This document shows, in pieces, positions 63,710 to 64,000 of a stretch of DNA of 64,000 nt. Where the stretch lies: positions 18,165,593 to 18,229,592 of the forward strand of contig CM026398.1 of NCBI GenBank assembly GCA_014843695.1, written 5' to 3'. Positions within the stretch are counted from its first letter, which is position 1. Every line of letters starts with the position of its first letter. Made by a program: the position numbers and the translations under genes. The notes beneath the pieces were generated by a model. It worked only from the letters and a program-made list of their open reading frames with translations, had not been told where the DNA came from and searched no databases. Source of the DNA: Archivesica marissinica. Its lineage: Eukaryota; Mollusca; Bivalvia; Venerida; Vesicomyidae.

Positions 63710-64000
63710 GTGAGTTAATCACTGGTGCTGGGTCAATTTGGTAAACCACAACAACCGCCACTAGTCTTTAACTTTAGAATAGGCTCTCGTAGTGTTTAAT
63801 TTCTTATGGAGGAGACGTAGTAGGCACAATTGTGGAACATGCGTGTACATTTTCTGAGCTTAGTTTAAGCATATGTTGCTAATTTAATAACACTTATATT
63901 GGATAACAAACAGTGTATGTAGTAAATGATTTAGGCGAACGCAACATTGTTTATAGAGTCAATCTCCTTAATTAGGTAAACAAATACAAGTTGACATCAA
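63710..64000. other. Start of armadillo intron 5
   Basis: No feature recognised up to the window edge. Confidence 0.4.

Overview
This is a window of an AT-rich, intron-rich animal genome. The introns and intergenic DNA are packed with tandem arrays, tRNA-headed SINEs, short terminal-inverted-repeat elements and decayed LINEs, which suggests an invertebrate, most likely a mollusc and perhaps a bivalve. The species call is inference; no marker gene fixes it. One run of 1000 N (23545-24544) is an assembly gap.

Two host genes can be read by joining exons in phase. The first is complete and lies on the minus strand (39129 down to 5947). Its 13 coding exons join without a frame break into a 948-residue inter-alpha-trypsin inhibitor heavy chain (ITIH): signal peptide, VIT domain, VWA domain with a full metal-binding (MIDAS) set, and the ITIH C-terminal domain with its DPHF processing motif. 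A TATA box lies 59 nt before the ATG. The second is on the plus strand and runs off the right edge. Five phase-compatible exons (49069-49315, 56654-56745, 58900-58979, 61186-61274, 63566-63709) encode the start of an armadillo-repeat protein whose layout resembles the N-terminus of LRRK2. The two genes are divergent.

Layout: 1-5900 is intergenic, with two copies of a TTAA-flanked MITE, a SINE and two satellites (29 bp and 22 bp). 5.9-39.1 kb is ITIH, with introns holding about a dozen unrelated satellites. 39.1-49.0 kb is intergenic, with SINEs, MITEs and GC-richer arrays (17-20, 40, 38 and 18-20 bp). 49.0-64.0 kb is the armadillo gene, with 37, 60, 33 and 62 bp arrays in its introns.

The most notable structure is the origin of some satellites. 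Two ITIH intron arrays (14.2-16.17 kb and 10.33-11.66 kb) appear to be seeded on the splice donors of exons 7 and 10, so each monomer carries a decayed exon end plus donor. A TTAA-bounded element occurs once in compact form (48438-49034) and once in greatly expanded form (24545-27946), in which both ends have become tandem arrays. A third kind of element (50762-54697) has inverted ends around a 60-bp array. The 3' end of a decayed LINE (34561-35510) resembles the tail shared by two SINE families, suggesting a LINE-SINE partnership. A second LINE fragment with a restriction-like endonuclease sits inside a (TAA)n microsatellite.
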